Source: Antedon mediterranea (Eukaryota; Echinodermata; Crinoidea; Comatulida; Antedonidae). From it: a stretch of 64,000 nucleotides of DNA. This document shows positions 34,989-46,829 of the stretch, one piece after another. A program made the position numbers and the translations under genes. Under the pieces are notes generated by a model. That model was not told where the DNA came from, did not search any database, and was given only the letters and a program-made list of their open reading frames with translations. Every line of letters begins with the position of its first letter. The stretch's first letter is position 1. Where the stretch lies: the NCBI RefSeq assembly GCF_964355755.1, contig NC_092671.1, positions 18,998,001 to 19,062,000 on the forward strand, read 5' to 3'.

Positions 34989-37900
34989 ATGATTGGAGGA
35001 AATAATACGTTAGTTAAACAATCAAGTTTTGTAAATCGAAGAAAACGGATGTGGGAAAATCAGAAGAAGGAAGAGGAAAAACAACGAGAAAAAGAGAAAG
35101 TAAGAAATCAGTGCTAGTTTGTCGAGGCCTTTGGTATGTTACCAATGACGTCAAAACGACCATTAATTAGCATTGGATAATTAAATAATTATCTAATTTG
35201 AATCAATCATTGTGTAGGTTGGTGTTGACGAATTAATTTCGAAATATATCTGAATTATTTTCTATCTCGTATTATCATAAGCAGTGATAAACTGTTAGTC
35301 ACGACAAATAAATTCCATTCTAATTTTGTCTCGGTATGTCTGTTTGGTCACGTGTGTTTATCGTCGCGCGCATTACTTTTCAGAACGACCTATCCAATGT
35401 TTTCTCTGACCAGTGACAAATCTATTTTCTAGATGCTATAGTACAAGTTGTGCGTTTGGTATTATTATTACTTTTCATATTCGATAAAACTTTTCAGAAT
35501 TTAAAGATGATTTTAAAATTTCCGTAACGGTATCTAAGGTGTCATTTCTTTTTATCGATTTAAACATACAAAGGAATATAATTACATCGAACGTTTCTTT
35601 GATAATTTGCTAATTTGGATTTAAAGTTTGCCATGGCTTCATTTTCTTCAAATGTAAGTACTCTGATATATTTTTTAACTTTTATTTTAGAAAGATTCTA
35701 ATGTGAACATTACATCAGTGCGCAAAATGTTCGTATTATTTTCGTCAATTCATCTGGATTTTGCATACCCCCTTTTTACAGATCTTATATACACATTTAA
35801 AATATTGTGTCTCCACAACCATTTATTTAAATCATGTGCATATACAATAGTATGAAATTGTGCTGCCCTGAGACACAAATACAAAAACAGTGGAAAAAGT
35901 CGCATCATTCTCGTATTATCCCCCTTAGCAGTACGGTAGTTTAAGAAACTACTGCGGAAACGAAATATATCTGAATTATTTTCTATCTCGTATTATCAAA
36001 CCTTAAAACATTGCGTAAGGAATGGGATGAGTATTTCTTTTATTAATTAAAAAAAGATTAATTTGAACTGAACTTGAACTTAATTTGAGTTCCAACTTAG
36101 CTTACATGTAGCCCCTGTAAACCATACGGTACTAAACGTGAGAATGATTTCAGTAACGGAAGAGAAGAATAATGAAATACGGTGTGAACTTCAAAGGATA
36201 AAAGGCTACGCAGAAAATACAGGAGGCATCGTTGAACCTCTTCAATACCCAATGGTTCATGAGAAAATTTACATTATGTCAGTATTATTACTGGTAAGAG
36301 GTCCGAACAAAAATACTTGATGGCCTATGCGTTCTGGATAAAAATGAAAAATCAAATTAAATTGGCCAAGATATGTTTTGAAGTGACTCTAGTCAATAGT
36401 TAGAAGCATTATATAAACAGGTATTTTGAGATAGTAGAAAGTATAGAAATAACCCCACCGTATAACTTTATTTATTAATAGACTAGAGGGTACACTCGAT
36501 GCCTTAATGTTAATTATAATCATAGAATTTGAATTTATAATTGGGCGAACGAACTTTTAACTACGTCTAATATCAAATGATACGCTATAGGCCCATTGAA
36601 CTTAATATGAACCTATGATCAAGACAGTCTGATTAAATATGTCGTGCCGTGCATGCCACGCACCCTAATATGGACGAACGGTACGTATCTCTTCATGTGA
36701 CATTTCCTGTCAAACTTCCAAGTCAACATATGATTATTTTGCTCCTAGCTAACAATTTGCACAATAACATCTTTAAAAAAAACGATTTATTGTACGATAC
36801 ATGTCGATAAATCTAATTAACGTTGTTGACCAATCTCTTTAAGACCTTGTAGAGGTAAATACTTAGAACACTAAGTTATTATAATGTGCACACGTTATCT
36901 ATTATTTCACCTTAAGCCCACACAAATTCGTAAGATTCCACATTAGTGATAAATATATGAATAATGTTATTCTATGAGGTCACTGACTCTTTTTTTTTTT
37001 AAATCTTCTTGTTAAAAGAAAATGTTAATTATTAAACAAATAAAAATTTCAATTCATCAATTTGTTTTAACATAATTAAATTATATGTGATTACTGTTTA
37101 TTCCTAAAGAAATCGAGTTTCAATTTTGCACATGGCAATTACGGTTATATGAAACAACACTTTTATATATCTAATTATTATAAGAATCCAAAGGCAAATT
37201 ACTGAAAAAATGACAATGCTGTGGGTATCAGTGACTCTCAATGGAGATACAAAATAAAAGCGAAACGCTAAATCAAAACGAGAAGTAAAACAGCCAGAAA
37301 AGTTAGCAGAGCTTTCGGGCAACACTAGCCCTTCATCAGTGCAAGTGAGGGAATTTGGATAACGTCATAGTATAAAGCTGGCAGGAGACAGGGTGGAGTC
37401 TGAATAAGAGTAAAAAACAAAGAAGGTAGCTTGGTAAATTTTGGAATGAGACTAAAAAAACAGCTTAAATGGTGGTTAATATTGAAACTTAAATGTTGGT
37501 AGTCATGGAATAATTTTACCGATCTGGGAGTATGTTCCTAATGTTAAGTTCAAAAGGTTTTGTGGTTTTAAGTTGTAATTCCAGTGGTTTTCCTTGTCTG
37601 TGCGAGTTTTGTCGCTCCATTTGACATCGTGGTCTATTGCAATAACTCTGAAATTTGCAATCGAGTGACCAGCAGAATTAAAATGTTTGGCTACAGGTTG
37701 ATCAAGCGTTAATGTTTTGATAGCTGATCTGTGTTGTGTCATTCTCATACGGAGAGTGTTTTTTGTTTCTCCGACGTACTGTTTGCCACAAATATTACAG
37801 TATATGAGATAAATGACGTTTTTGGTTAGACAATTAATTGATTGTCTTATCCGAAAAATGTGGTTCCGAAAAAGTTTGGTTACTCTTAAATTTTTCAGTA

Positions 37901-40900
37901 GAATCAACCAATGAACAAGTTTTGCAAGATTTGCCGCAAAGGTGACTGCCCAAATTTTGGCTGTCATGATAGTTAATTTCAGTCTTGAATTTGGATCTTA
38001 ATAATATATCACGAAGGTTGGGAGGTCTACGAAATGCAATAATGGGTGGTTCCGGAAAAACAGTCCTGAGACGTTCTGTGGACTGTAGAATGGACATATG
38101 TTTCTCAATAATAGCCCGGGAGGCAACCTAGGGTGATAGGTTGTGACGAATTTTTTGGCTGACGTGGTTTGTACGTTTGACATCGAGGAATATCTTTTGC
38201 TTTTTTTAAAGCAGTTTTTATAAGAACAATACTATTATACGGAGAGCTCAACGAATTATCAATAGATGTTATTTTCGCCGATGTGAAGTACGGCTAAAAG
38301 ATTATAAAAAGAAGGAAAAATAAGCAAAATGATTAGAAACAAGGCCATATAGATGGCTGCAGTCGCGTGCTCATTAGTGTTTACCGACCGACCGACCAAC
38401 CTACCAACTGACAGAAAGCGATAAAACGCATAGTGATACCGGACCGACAGACAGACCGACCGACCGACATAGTGAACTATAGAGTCGCGTCCACGCGACT
38501 AAAAAGAATGTTTAGCTTTTACCTTGTTTCACATTGATAATTTCCAATACATTACTAATTTTAATCAAACAAATTAAACTTGTTTCATGTTAACAATTTT
38601 CAATACATTACTAGCTTTAGTCAAACAATGTAATCTTCTTTCATGTTAACAACTTTCAATACATTACTTGAGTCGAGTTTAGACAAAATTAACCTTGTTC
38701 ATGTTAACAACTTTTAATACATTACTAGTTTTAGGAAACGAAATTAACCTTGTTTAATTTTAAAAGTTTCCAATATATTACTAGTTTAGTCTAAAACAAT
38801 AATCTTGTTTCGTTTAATTACTAATAGTTTAGTCAAACAAAATGATCTTGTTTCGTTTTAAAAACTTCGAAGGCATTACTAGGTTTAGTCAAACAAATTA
38901 AATATATATTATATACATATTTTGAATGAAAATTTTGTAGTTTTAATAACTTTAATCATTTCAGTTGGAAAAAAGCGATACACAATTTCACTTTAAAAAG
39001 AAAAAAATAAACGGTAACACCAAAACCATTTGACTGGCAGCCAATTTGACTATGTAGGCTATAGGCCTATATATATTTTTTAATTACAGCTTTTCAGGTA
39101 AATCATTTTTGTTTCAATCCAATTTTTGAACTATTACGTGACATTAAATGGCATACAGTATTTTTTTTTTTATGTCAGGGGGACAATATAAGTTTAACGC
39201 AAGATTCATTTATTATTTTGGTCTATTATCCGAAAATCCGGAATAATGGTAATTGCAACGAAGTTGTTTCTAATAACAACTTTCCTGTGACGATATTGAT
39301 GAGTAATAATTGATTTTCCGATTTCACTACCGTGTCAGAAATTTCTGAAATTTTTTGTAGTGATGTGTTTGTCGTTAGATGACGATCAAAGTGACAGCTG
39401 ATGACATTTAGTGACGAACTTAAAAATTAGAATACCACTAGGGACAGAAAGTAAACACATTGAAACTAGATAATACCTGTTAGGAGGTTATAGACAATTT
39501 ACACCACGAATAATCCAATCAATGTCCAATTGCTACAAATTAATTTGGAATCTGAAATTCGTAGATCGTGTTTGGGTGAAGTAAGTGGATCAACGTTGCG
39601 AACATTTCTGTTGGCCTATGAAGCATCTGGACCAACGCCAGTGAATTTTAAACGCAGAGACACGACTATCTTTGCAGTTTGTAATTGGAATTCGATGTAC
39701 TGTAGGACACGATTGATTGATTGATGATGGATATGGCGTGTGTGTAATTAATGAATTAATCAATTGCATTTTGTGTTTTTGTTTTCCAGGAATCTAGACA
39801 CCATCGTCAAAATAACCAGGAACAATCGGAATCTGGGAGAAGGCTAAAATCATTTGATCATCTAGTGCCGCCTCAGTCACCACGGAATCCTTTACGCCAC
39901 GCATCCTCAATGGATCATACACCACCAACGTCGTCTGCATCATCTCTACATTATGCAGACGACACGTTCACGCTAGCACAGTCACGTGCAGAGCGCCGTA
40001 GAGAAAGAAATGAACGTCGGAATACGATTGGTATATCTGCAGCTAATTTACCATCTGCATCACCACCATTAAGTTCAAACACGACTGGAAGTAGTTATTC
40101 CTTGTCAGTTGGAAATTCTGGTCAAATGACAACACATCATGAACGATATTCATCCGCCCGCAGTGCATCACCAATTCCACCAAATCCTTCTTCATCAGCA
40201 TCAACCACCTCCTCCTTGACGCTGTCGACTCAACAAACAAAACATGGAGTAGTTCCAAACACACCCTTCATCCCCACAGAAACTGCTTTAGTTAAACAAA
40301 CATCAACAGACGAGGGATTGGATGGTATACCAGAAGTATACAACTTCAAAGATAGGAGTAGGGTTCATGAGCTTGTATCAGGAATTACATCCCTCTACGA
40401 GCAAAGGTTACTAACCGACGTCATCATTTGTATTGAAGGTACTGACTTCCCATGCCATCGATGCGTCATGGCATCCAGCAGTCCATACTTTCTTGCCATG
40501 TTTACAAATGATCTACTTGAAAGCAGACAAGAAAGGATCTCAATAGGAGGTGTGGAATCAGAAGCAATGCGACTAATTATCAAGTACTGCTATACCTCTA
40601 AAATAGATATCACAGCCGACAACGTCCAGGCATTACTGGTTGCCGCCAATATGTTTCAAATGTACAACTTACGAGATGCATGCGCATGCTACATGGAGAA
40701 ACACGTTGATTTATCAAACTGCATTGGCATATATTTCTACGCAAGTTCACTTGATTGCAAGAAGTTGCAGGAACTTGCAAAAGCACTAATCTGTGAAAAT
40801 TTTGGTGACGTATGCCGAGAGGAGGAGTATCTTTCTTTGTCAAAGGACAAGGTCATAGACCTCATTATGAGAGATGAACTGAACATTGATCGAGAAGAGA

Positions 40901-42072
40901 TAGTCTATGAGTCAGCTATTGCTTGGGTAAAACATGACTTGGAAAATCGACGAGCTGATCTTTATGATATTTTGAGCAATGTCAGGTTTGCATTAATCAG
41001 TCCATACTACATTCATGATGTCATAGAAAGAGAACGAATCGTGTACTGCAATAAGGCATGTATGCAGTTGATTGAATCCTCACTACAGTATCATATGCTT
41101 CGTGACAGAAGACAAGACCTTGATCTCACAAAGCTTAACACCAACACAAGAAAGGGCATGCCAGTAAAAGAAATGGTAGTGTTTTTGACACATCACAGTG
41201 AAGATATTCCTGATTTCATCGAGGCGGACACATATCGCATCAAAGCTTTGCCTGACATCGTGGAATACGCAGAATGCGTAGTCACAGGAGAAAATAATAT
41301 ATATGTCGCCGGTCGTCAGATGTCTGAATTTGGTTCTCGTCGCGTATATTCACACAGACGTGGGGGTCTCTTCCAGTATGATCACTTCGATCGTAAATGG
41401 CTCCCGCGAACAGCAATGACCCAGCCAAGATCTCATTTTCGATTAGCCGTCTTAGACGGCATGATTTACAGTGTTGGTGGTACTACTGCAGAAGGCCAAG
41501 GAGATATTTGTGAGTTTTATCAACCACATTATAACCAATGGAGAATTGCTGCTCCTTTGATTGTGCCAGTAAAAAATCACAGCGTGGCCGTGGTTGGTGG
41601 TGCCTTGTACTGCATCGGCGGTGAAAGTGGTGATACTATCACTGATGCAGTGCAACGGTATAATCCAAGATACAACAACTGGAATCAAGTCTCCAGCATG
41701 ATCCTACCAAGGACCGGGGCATCAGCGGCAGTATTTGCACGTGAGATTTACGTTGTTGGAGGCAGTGTTGCAGCTGGAGACAAAACAGCAGAGAACATGC
41801 TAAAATCGGTTGAAATCTACAATCCAGAACGGAACGACTGGAGATTTGGTCCTGAACTACCAGAGGGAAGGTTTAACTACAGTATTTTGACCTACAATGG
41901 GAGCCTCTTCGTATTTGGCGGAGAAACCGATGATGAATCTGTTGACGGTAAAGTTTGGCGACTGGATACCGGTCGATTCGGTTGGAGACAAGATAAAGCA
42001 GGATGGCCAACCATACAACTTCCCTATTACTGTGTTGCAGCAACTATGTCGAAAGAACAACCTGAATTTTAG
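34989..42072 (+). CDS. Kelch-like protein (BTB-BACK-Kelch), complete model
   Basis: This family serves as substrate adaptors for cullin-3 ubiquitin ligases or as actin-associated proteins. Exon 34989-35099 encodes a basic/charged start (MIGGNNTLVKQSS, then a KKEEEKQREKEK run) preceded by an in-frame stop, and ends at GTAAGA in phase 0. It joins 39790-42072 (acceptor TTTTCCAG), giving 797 codons. Residues about 38-220 are Ser/Pro/Thr-rich and low complexity with an RAERRRERNERR cluster. The BTB domain follows (about 227-337: LLTDVIICIEG, FPCHRCVMASSSPYF, FQMYNLRDAC), then BACK (about 342-450: LAKALICENF, EEIVYESAIAWVKHD, VRFALISPYY). Kelch repeats run from about 537 (VGGTTAEGQGD, IGGESGDTI, VGGSVAAGDK, FGGETDDES, with YNPRYNNW and YNPERNDW). 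Which KLHL it corresponds to is unclear; the BTB resembles KLHL24-type sequences. Confidence 0.9.
35633..35653 (+). CDS. Possible alternative first coding exon of the kelch-like gene
   Basis: GCCATGGCTTCATTTTCTTC gives a strong Kozak context and the short peptide MASFSSN, then a consensus donor GTAAGT at 35654 in phase 0. The downstream acceptor at 39790 is also phase 0, so this exon would splice in frame to the BTB-Kelch exon in place of 34989-35099. An in-frame TAA lies 10 codons upstream. Seen in sequence; expression is not shown. Confidence 0.45.
37205..38200 (-). pseudogene. Penelope-like retroelement, 3' half with GIY-YIG endonuclease
   Basis: The minus strand encodes the end of a Penelope-like polyprotein. 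A linker with RTVFPEPPIIAFRRPPNLRD and the Cys cluster CGKSCKTC (about 38097-37940) is followed, after a frame change near 37900, by the GIY-YIG domain (about 37840-37510). That domain has VIYLIYCNICGKQYVGET, LRMRMTQHR, PVAKHFNSAGH and the conserved Glu in TDKENHWNY. An upstream frame (38183-38100) with VTTYHPRLPP belongs to the end of the RT region. At least two frame breaks make it non-functional. The RT core is absent; the region 37340-37205 probably holds the element's 3' terminal part. It sits inside the kelch-gene intron, antisense to that gene. Confidence 0.88.
38347..38505 (+). mobile_element. Microsatellite-hairpin element, short copy E
   Basis: GATGGCTGCAGTCGCGTGCT opens the copy. 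A GACC tract, AAAGCGATAAAACGCATAGTG, ACCGGACCGACAGACAG, ATAGTGAACTAT and a perfect 8 bp stem hairpin (38483-38500, loop CC) ending CTAAAA follow. Its tail is nearly identical to copy D (29780-29935) but the ~470 bp body is absent, so the family has long and short forms. In the kelch-gene intron. Confidence 0.75.
38510..38905. repeat. Degenerate tandem repeat, ~60 bp unit, about 6-7 copies
   Basis: Units share CTTGTTTCATGTTAACAA, TTCAATACATTACTAG and TTTAGTCAAACAA in that order with many substitutions. The array begins directly after microsatellite-hairpin copy E. Confidence 0.8.
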
Positions 42073-42713
42073 CATAATTTTATTTCAGCTGTCATAGATG
42101 CCAATATTAGACAAGAAAATACTAATTGCTCTTTATATCAGTTGCCTAGTTCATAATTTTAATTTGTTGAATATAATTATTGTTGGATATCGGCTATTGA
42201 ACGCTTTTATTATGTAGTTATGGACTGTATACGACTCGTTTAAAATTATGTATCTTGGAAGTTTGATATCATTTGCAGGAATGTATTTTATTTGATGGTA
42301 ACTGAAGCGTGCAATATTATGCATTGTGCTTAGACTGACCAAACTATAAGTAACAGTCATTAGTTAATTGAGTTAACTTAGAATCGTAGGATTTCACAGT
42401 GGAAATTATGTAGATCATGAAATGCCTTTTCCTTCAAAAAATGGGTAACGTTGTATATAAAGCAATAGTGTACCGCTTTATCGGGACGGTTGACGAAGAA
42501 CGAACGTTAATCGCCAATAATTAATTAAACGATGGATTCTGGGTTTATACGCATGCGCAAGTTAAGTGTGTATAAAATTACCTCCCCATTTGTCTATCGT
42601 CGAAGCGAACTCGCTATTTTCGCCAACGGGGTAAACATTGATATAATGTGAATCAGATACTACCCAGGACACTGTATGATTGTTAATAGACTTAAACGGG
42701 AATATTAGAATTT

Positions 42714-42719
42714 AATAAA
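42714..42719 (+). terminator. Candidate polyadenylation signal of the kelch-like gene
   Basis: AATAAA about 640 nt after the stop codon, the first clear hexamer in the AT-rich 3' flank. Unproven. Confidence 0.35.
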
Positions 42720-43494
42720 CTGTGCACATTAACATCGTATAGGCCTATATACTTTTTACATAGAAAGCTTCAATATGTTAATAGGTATTCTAAAATGTAA
42801 TATAAGAAACAGCGCAACCCGACTTTTATTATAAATATATTTTCATAATGTTTGATAAATCCTATTAGAGTGTAAACTGCACCTAAATAACAATATGTTT
42901 GTTTCAATTCTTTGCACGGATTTAAACTTTCTTTTGTTTGTGAACCGAAGCTGTTTTTGGTATATTGACAAATTTTTCAGAAAGTTGTAACAAATAACAC
43001 ATTTAAAATAGCATTTTAATACATCATGTTTATAATACGTTTTATTAGTCCATATCTTGACAACCACCATTCTGTGAGAACTGAGGACATCTTTGGTGAA
43101 AATTGGAAAACAAGTGGAATTCTTTGCCTTTGATCTCTGAATAGAGTAATTTAAATCAGATGTCATGATGCGTTTTTAAAGAAAAGAATCTCTATTTAAT
43201 TATGAGAAGAAAATTAATGGTTTGGAAACAATTGATTTGCAACGGATGAGTTTGTCGTTTCAGTTCAAACAGTTTTGGTGGTATCAATCAGTTATTGTAC
43301 CGAGAAACGACATCTATAAGATGTTAGTTTTGTCAAATTTCTCATCGACTCGTGGTGATTATAACAATACAAAATGTACACATACAATTATTTGAGTCAC
43401 TTAGATTAGTACATTTTTGTTAAGATAGATTTAACTGATTAAGTACTGTTATGTCAATGCTTAGTTACATTAAAGACAATTAATGTAACAAAAG

Positions 43495-43520
43495 CCTTTT
43501 TGGATAATGATCCAAAAAGG
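43495..43520. other. Perfect 11 bp stem hairpin downstream of the kelch gene
   Basis: CCTTTTTGGAT, loop AATG, ATCCAAAAAGG. It may fall in a long 3' UTR. No flanking repeat was seen. Confidence 0.85.
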
Positions 43521-44164
43521 AGAGTATCAGAAATGACTTTGGATCTACGAAAATGTAAAACTAATGGTTAATAAACAGTAAATTGTGTACTGTCGTACAA
43601 AAATAATGTGAAGATGTTTTGTAAAGAGTGAGAAACAAAACTCTCTCAAATATCTTTTAAAATCTCACAAACAGTAATGATTGTTAAATGAATGTTTATG
43701 AGCTGATTGCAGAAAACATTTACTTTCTTTTCAATGATGTTGAAAGGACACTCGGGCTTTCATCGATTGACAATATTATTCCCATTCGGATATATAACAC
43801 TCCTTTTTTATACCTAATGTTAGTTGAGTTACTGAATAAAATCAACCACTTCCATACTGAATCGAATGTCGAAGTAGAAGCCAAGTAAACATTTGACCCT
43901 CAGAGCATGCAATCGTTAAATATGATAAAATAATGCACGCGTGTGATACGAAATTAATGACAAGGATTAATATATGAGGGTTGGTTTTTATATAAAAGGG
44001 ATTAAAGCGTATACCATTCCCTGAAATTAATCAAAGGTCTAATAGAAACATCATATATTTACAATCTTATAGACCAGGTAACAATCTGCTCGATTAATAC
44101 AAAAAGCTAATTTTTACTAATCAAGGATAAAAATAACAGACAGTAGGTAAATTATTAATTTCGG

Positions 44165-44325
44165 TTCACTTTGCTCGTCTCGGTCTGGCATTGGCATTAT
44201 GAACCATTTTTTGCGTGAGTTGACCAATGACAAGCTACAGTTCAGATAATCCATTGCTTGTGATTGGTCAAAATATTTGCATTGCGCTTACGTCCTTGTG
44301 TTGTGTCCTAGTGGGAATGAAACAA
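44165..44325. mobile_element. Decayed MITE related to 25871-26013
   Basis: GAGTTGACCAATGACAAGCTACAGTTCAGATAATCCATTGCTTGTGATTGGTC-type inner words and the end TTGCGCTTACGTCC...CTAGTGGGAA match the element at 25871-26013 in inverted arrangement, with many substitutions. The left end is degraded. Confidence 0.65.
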
Positions 44326-45548
44326 AACTACGTATCAACATATTAATCATCCATTTATACAAATACAAAATAAATAAAATCACAAGTGTTCCTTATGTAC
44401 CTTTTATTTTAAATGTAACAATATTACATCTTTTTTATTCCAGACAAACTGATCACAAATAAATCAGCATTGTGCATGTTGGAAAGAAAACAATAAGCAA
44501 AATGAGGTTATATATAATCATAAGTATTAACCCACCATAATCTAAGGACCTTATTTAATACAAAAAAACTATTTACATATTTAAAATCCCTATGAATATT
44601 GCAAAGTACGCAGGGCTTATTCTTCTAATAGGGGTAGCAGACATGGTATTTATTTGGGTTGTTTCATTATTTTCGAACATTCTTCTACAATACAGGAAAT
44701 ATGTATTGTGTGGAATTTGTCAACAAGAGTTTTTCAATATCGATAATAATTACGGTAATATTAAAAAAAATACGCCTTATAAAAATGTGTATATTACAGT
44801 ATAAATAATAATCTAAGTCTAAAAAATTCTTAGCATAATATGGAAGAAAAATTGATATTACAGGTATACAATGTTGGGAATGAAACGTTTTATACATTAA
44901 CAAATATAAATAATATAAACATTAGAAACATCAATCTACCACCCCTAATACTAATTTATTTGAATGTCTATCTATATACATTTTCTTATACTGTAGATAC
45001 ATATAATAATTACACAATAGAAACAAATATTACTTTCTGTGCAAATGGTGTAAGAATACTAAACTAAATATTACTAACTATACTCTCACATATAAATACT
45101 ATTTATTTATAACTATGGTAGCCATAAGAAGAAGGAGGATTCTTGAGAAAGCGATTGACACTATACATTTCATCCCTTATTGAACTAGTCAATCTTCTGG
45201 TAGATATATGAATAGAAGCACTATCTGTTACATAAGTAAATTAATAATATATTGCCATCTATTTTTTATACAGATTTGCAGAACTGCCTTTCCCAGGCTC
45301 ATGATTTGCCTGTCAGTTAGATAAAATAGTACTGGGTAGACCTTAATGTGTATGATAAACTATCCGTGGTTAGACCTAAATAGAGATGCATACAAAATAT
45401 TCACCTAACACTAATATGGCAGTGAAATATTTAGTACTATTTTAAGTTCGTGCAAATTGTATGGTAAATATCCATACTCATTAGTTAAATTGAATGAGTG
45501 ATTTTGTAAAATAATAAAATGGAATACAATTTTTTTAAACGTGAATGT

Positions 45549-45855
45549 AATGTGTGTAAGAGATGGCTGCAAGAAATAGGTGCAAGGGATGGATGTATGG
45601 AATAGGTGCAGAAAGTTGAATAGTAAAAGATGGGCACATCTAATGGGTGCATGGAATGGGTGCAAGGGATGGATGGGTGCATGGAATGGGTGCATGGAAT
45701 GGGTGCAAGGGATGTGTAGATGGAATGAATGTATAGAATAGATGCACATAGTTAAATAGTAAAGAGGGTTGGACAAAATGGGTGCAATGGATGGCTGTAT
45801 GTAAGTAATGGAGGCAAGGGATGGCTGCATGTAATGGTGCAAGAAGATTGGGTTC
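45549..45855. repeat. Degenerate minisatellite, GGGTGCA(T/A)GGAATG-like units
   Basis: Runs of GGATGGATG, GGGTGCATGGAAT and GGGTGCAAGGGAT words with ~12-14 bp spacing. The minus strand stays open as a His/Pro/Phe-rich frame (HPFHAPI words), a consequence of the repeat rather than a gene. Confidence 0.8.
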
Positions 45856-46829
45856 ATGGGTGATCCAATATTTCTACGTTTATAAACTGAAATTGTGAAA
45901 GTTTAATATTACAAATAACAGTGACAGTGTAGTAATGAGATACCGTTTATAGGTACTATTTACTAATTGTTCATATAATATTATTATATATTAACAAAAT
46001 AAAGGTTGAATTGTTTAACTGCTAAAAGATTTCAAATGTAGCCTCTGGCATTTTATACCGATATTTCTGTTGCTAAATTGTAAAATAAGTAATTTTAAAT
46101 CATTTTAATCTACAATTGGCAATTTTCTGATAGTGATAGTCTCAACAGAAAATCAATCAATCAATCATTGAGAACAGAAAAGATTCTATCCCAGCCTTCT
46201 TGACCTGTTTAATTTAGATAAAAGGTCATAGAGATGCTTGCAATGAGTGGATTTGTGCATAATAGTAGATTCGTATTCATAATATACTATATTCAAATTT
46301 TCATCATCTGATTGGTTAATAGCCAGATAGTTCTAGCCATGCCTTTTGAAGCCAAATTACGTAAATCTAGATTTGTTTATATACCACATAGCATGTTAAT
46401 TGTTTCTTCGTATTGTACCTGACCATAAACTTCAACCAGCTTAAATCAAGTAATGCAATATTTTAATTGGTGAATAGCTATGTAGAATATCGGGACTGGT
46501 TAAATATCAGATTTGATGTCTGGTGAAATACCTGTTTTAAGCGGCCAGATATATGAAACACAAAGGAACAATTAACACATTATGCTTTATGAATATTAGT
46601 ATGTGGTATGCCGTATAAACAAATTCAAACTGTGCTTTACAGACACATTCTTCAATTTCTAGTTTCCTTGTATATTAGAGACTACTCTATTGATATACTG
46701 TATATGGTAATCTGTATATCCCTTTGGCTATCATTTGAACAGTGTCCCTGTCAATAGTTGTTTTAAAACTATCCAATGACTAGAATCTTGTTACACTGCA
46801 GCTGTGGGATATACCTTAATCTTAGAACT

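Larger units (their letters stand above)
42073..46829. other. Kelch 3' UTR and intergenic DNA up to the 101 bp array
   Basis: The likely kelch 3' UTR runs from 42073, with an AATAAA candidate at 42714-42719. A perfect 11 bp stem hairpin lies at 43495-43520 (CCTTTTTGGAT, loop AATG). A decayed MITE related to 25871-26013 is at 44165-44325 and a minisatellite at 45549-45855. Other open frames are short, AT-rich and unrecognisable. Confidence 0.55.

Noticed and set aside
39865-39867. Kelch-like protein starting at position 39865
   Set aside because: The codon there is GTG. The frame is open back to a splice acceptor at 39789, and an ATG-bearing upstream exon in phase 0 fits better.
40043-42075. 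Minus-strand frames opposite the kelch exon
   Set aside because: They are antisense shadows of a strongly supported coding exon.
45411-45857. 148-codon minus-strand His/Pro-rich frame as a gene
   Set aside because: It is the translation of a degenerate minisatellite; composition and period explain the open frame.
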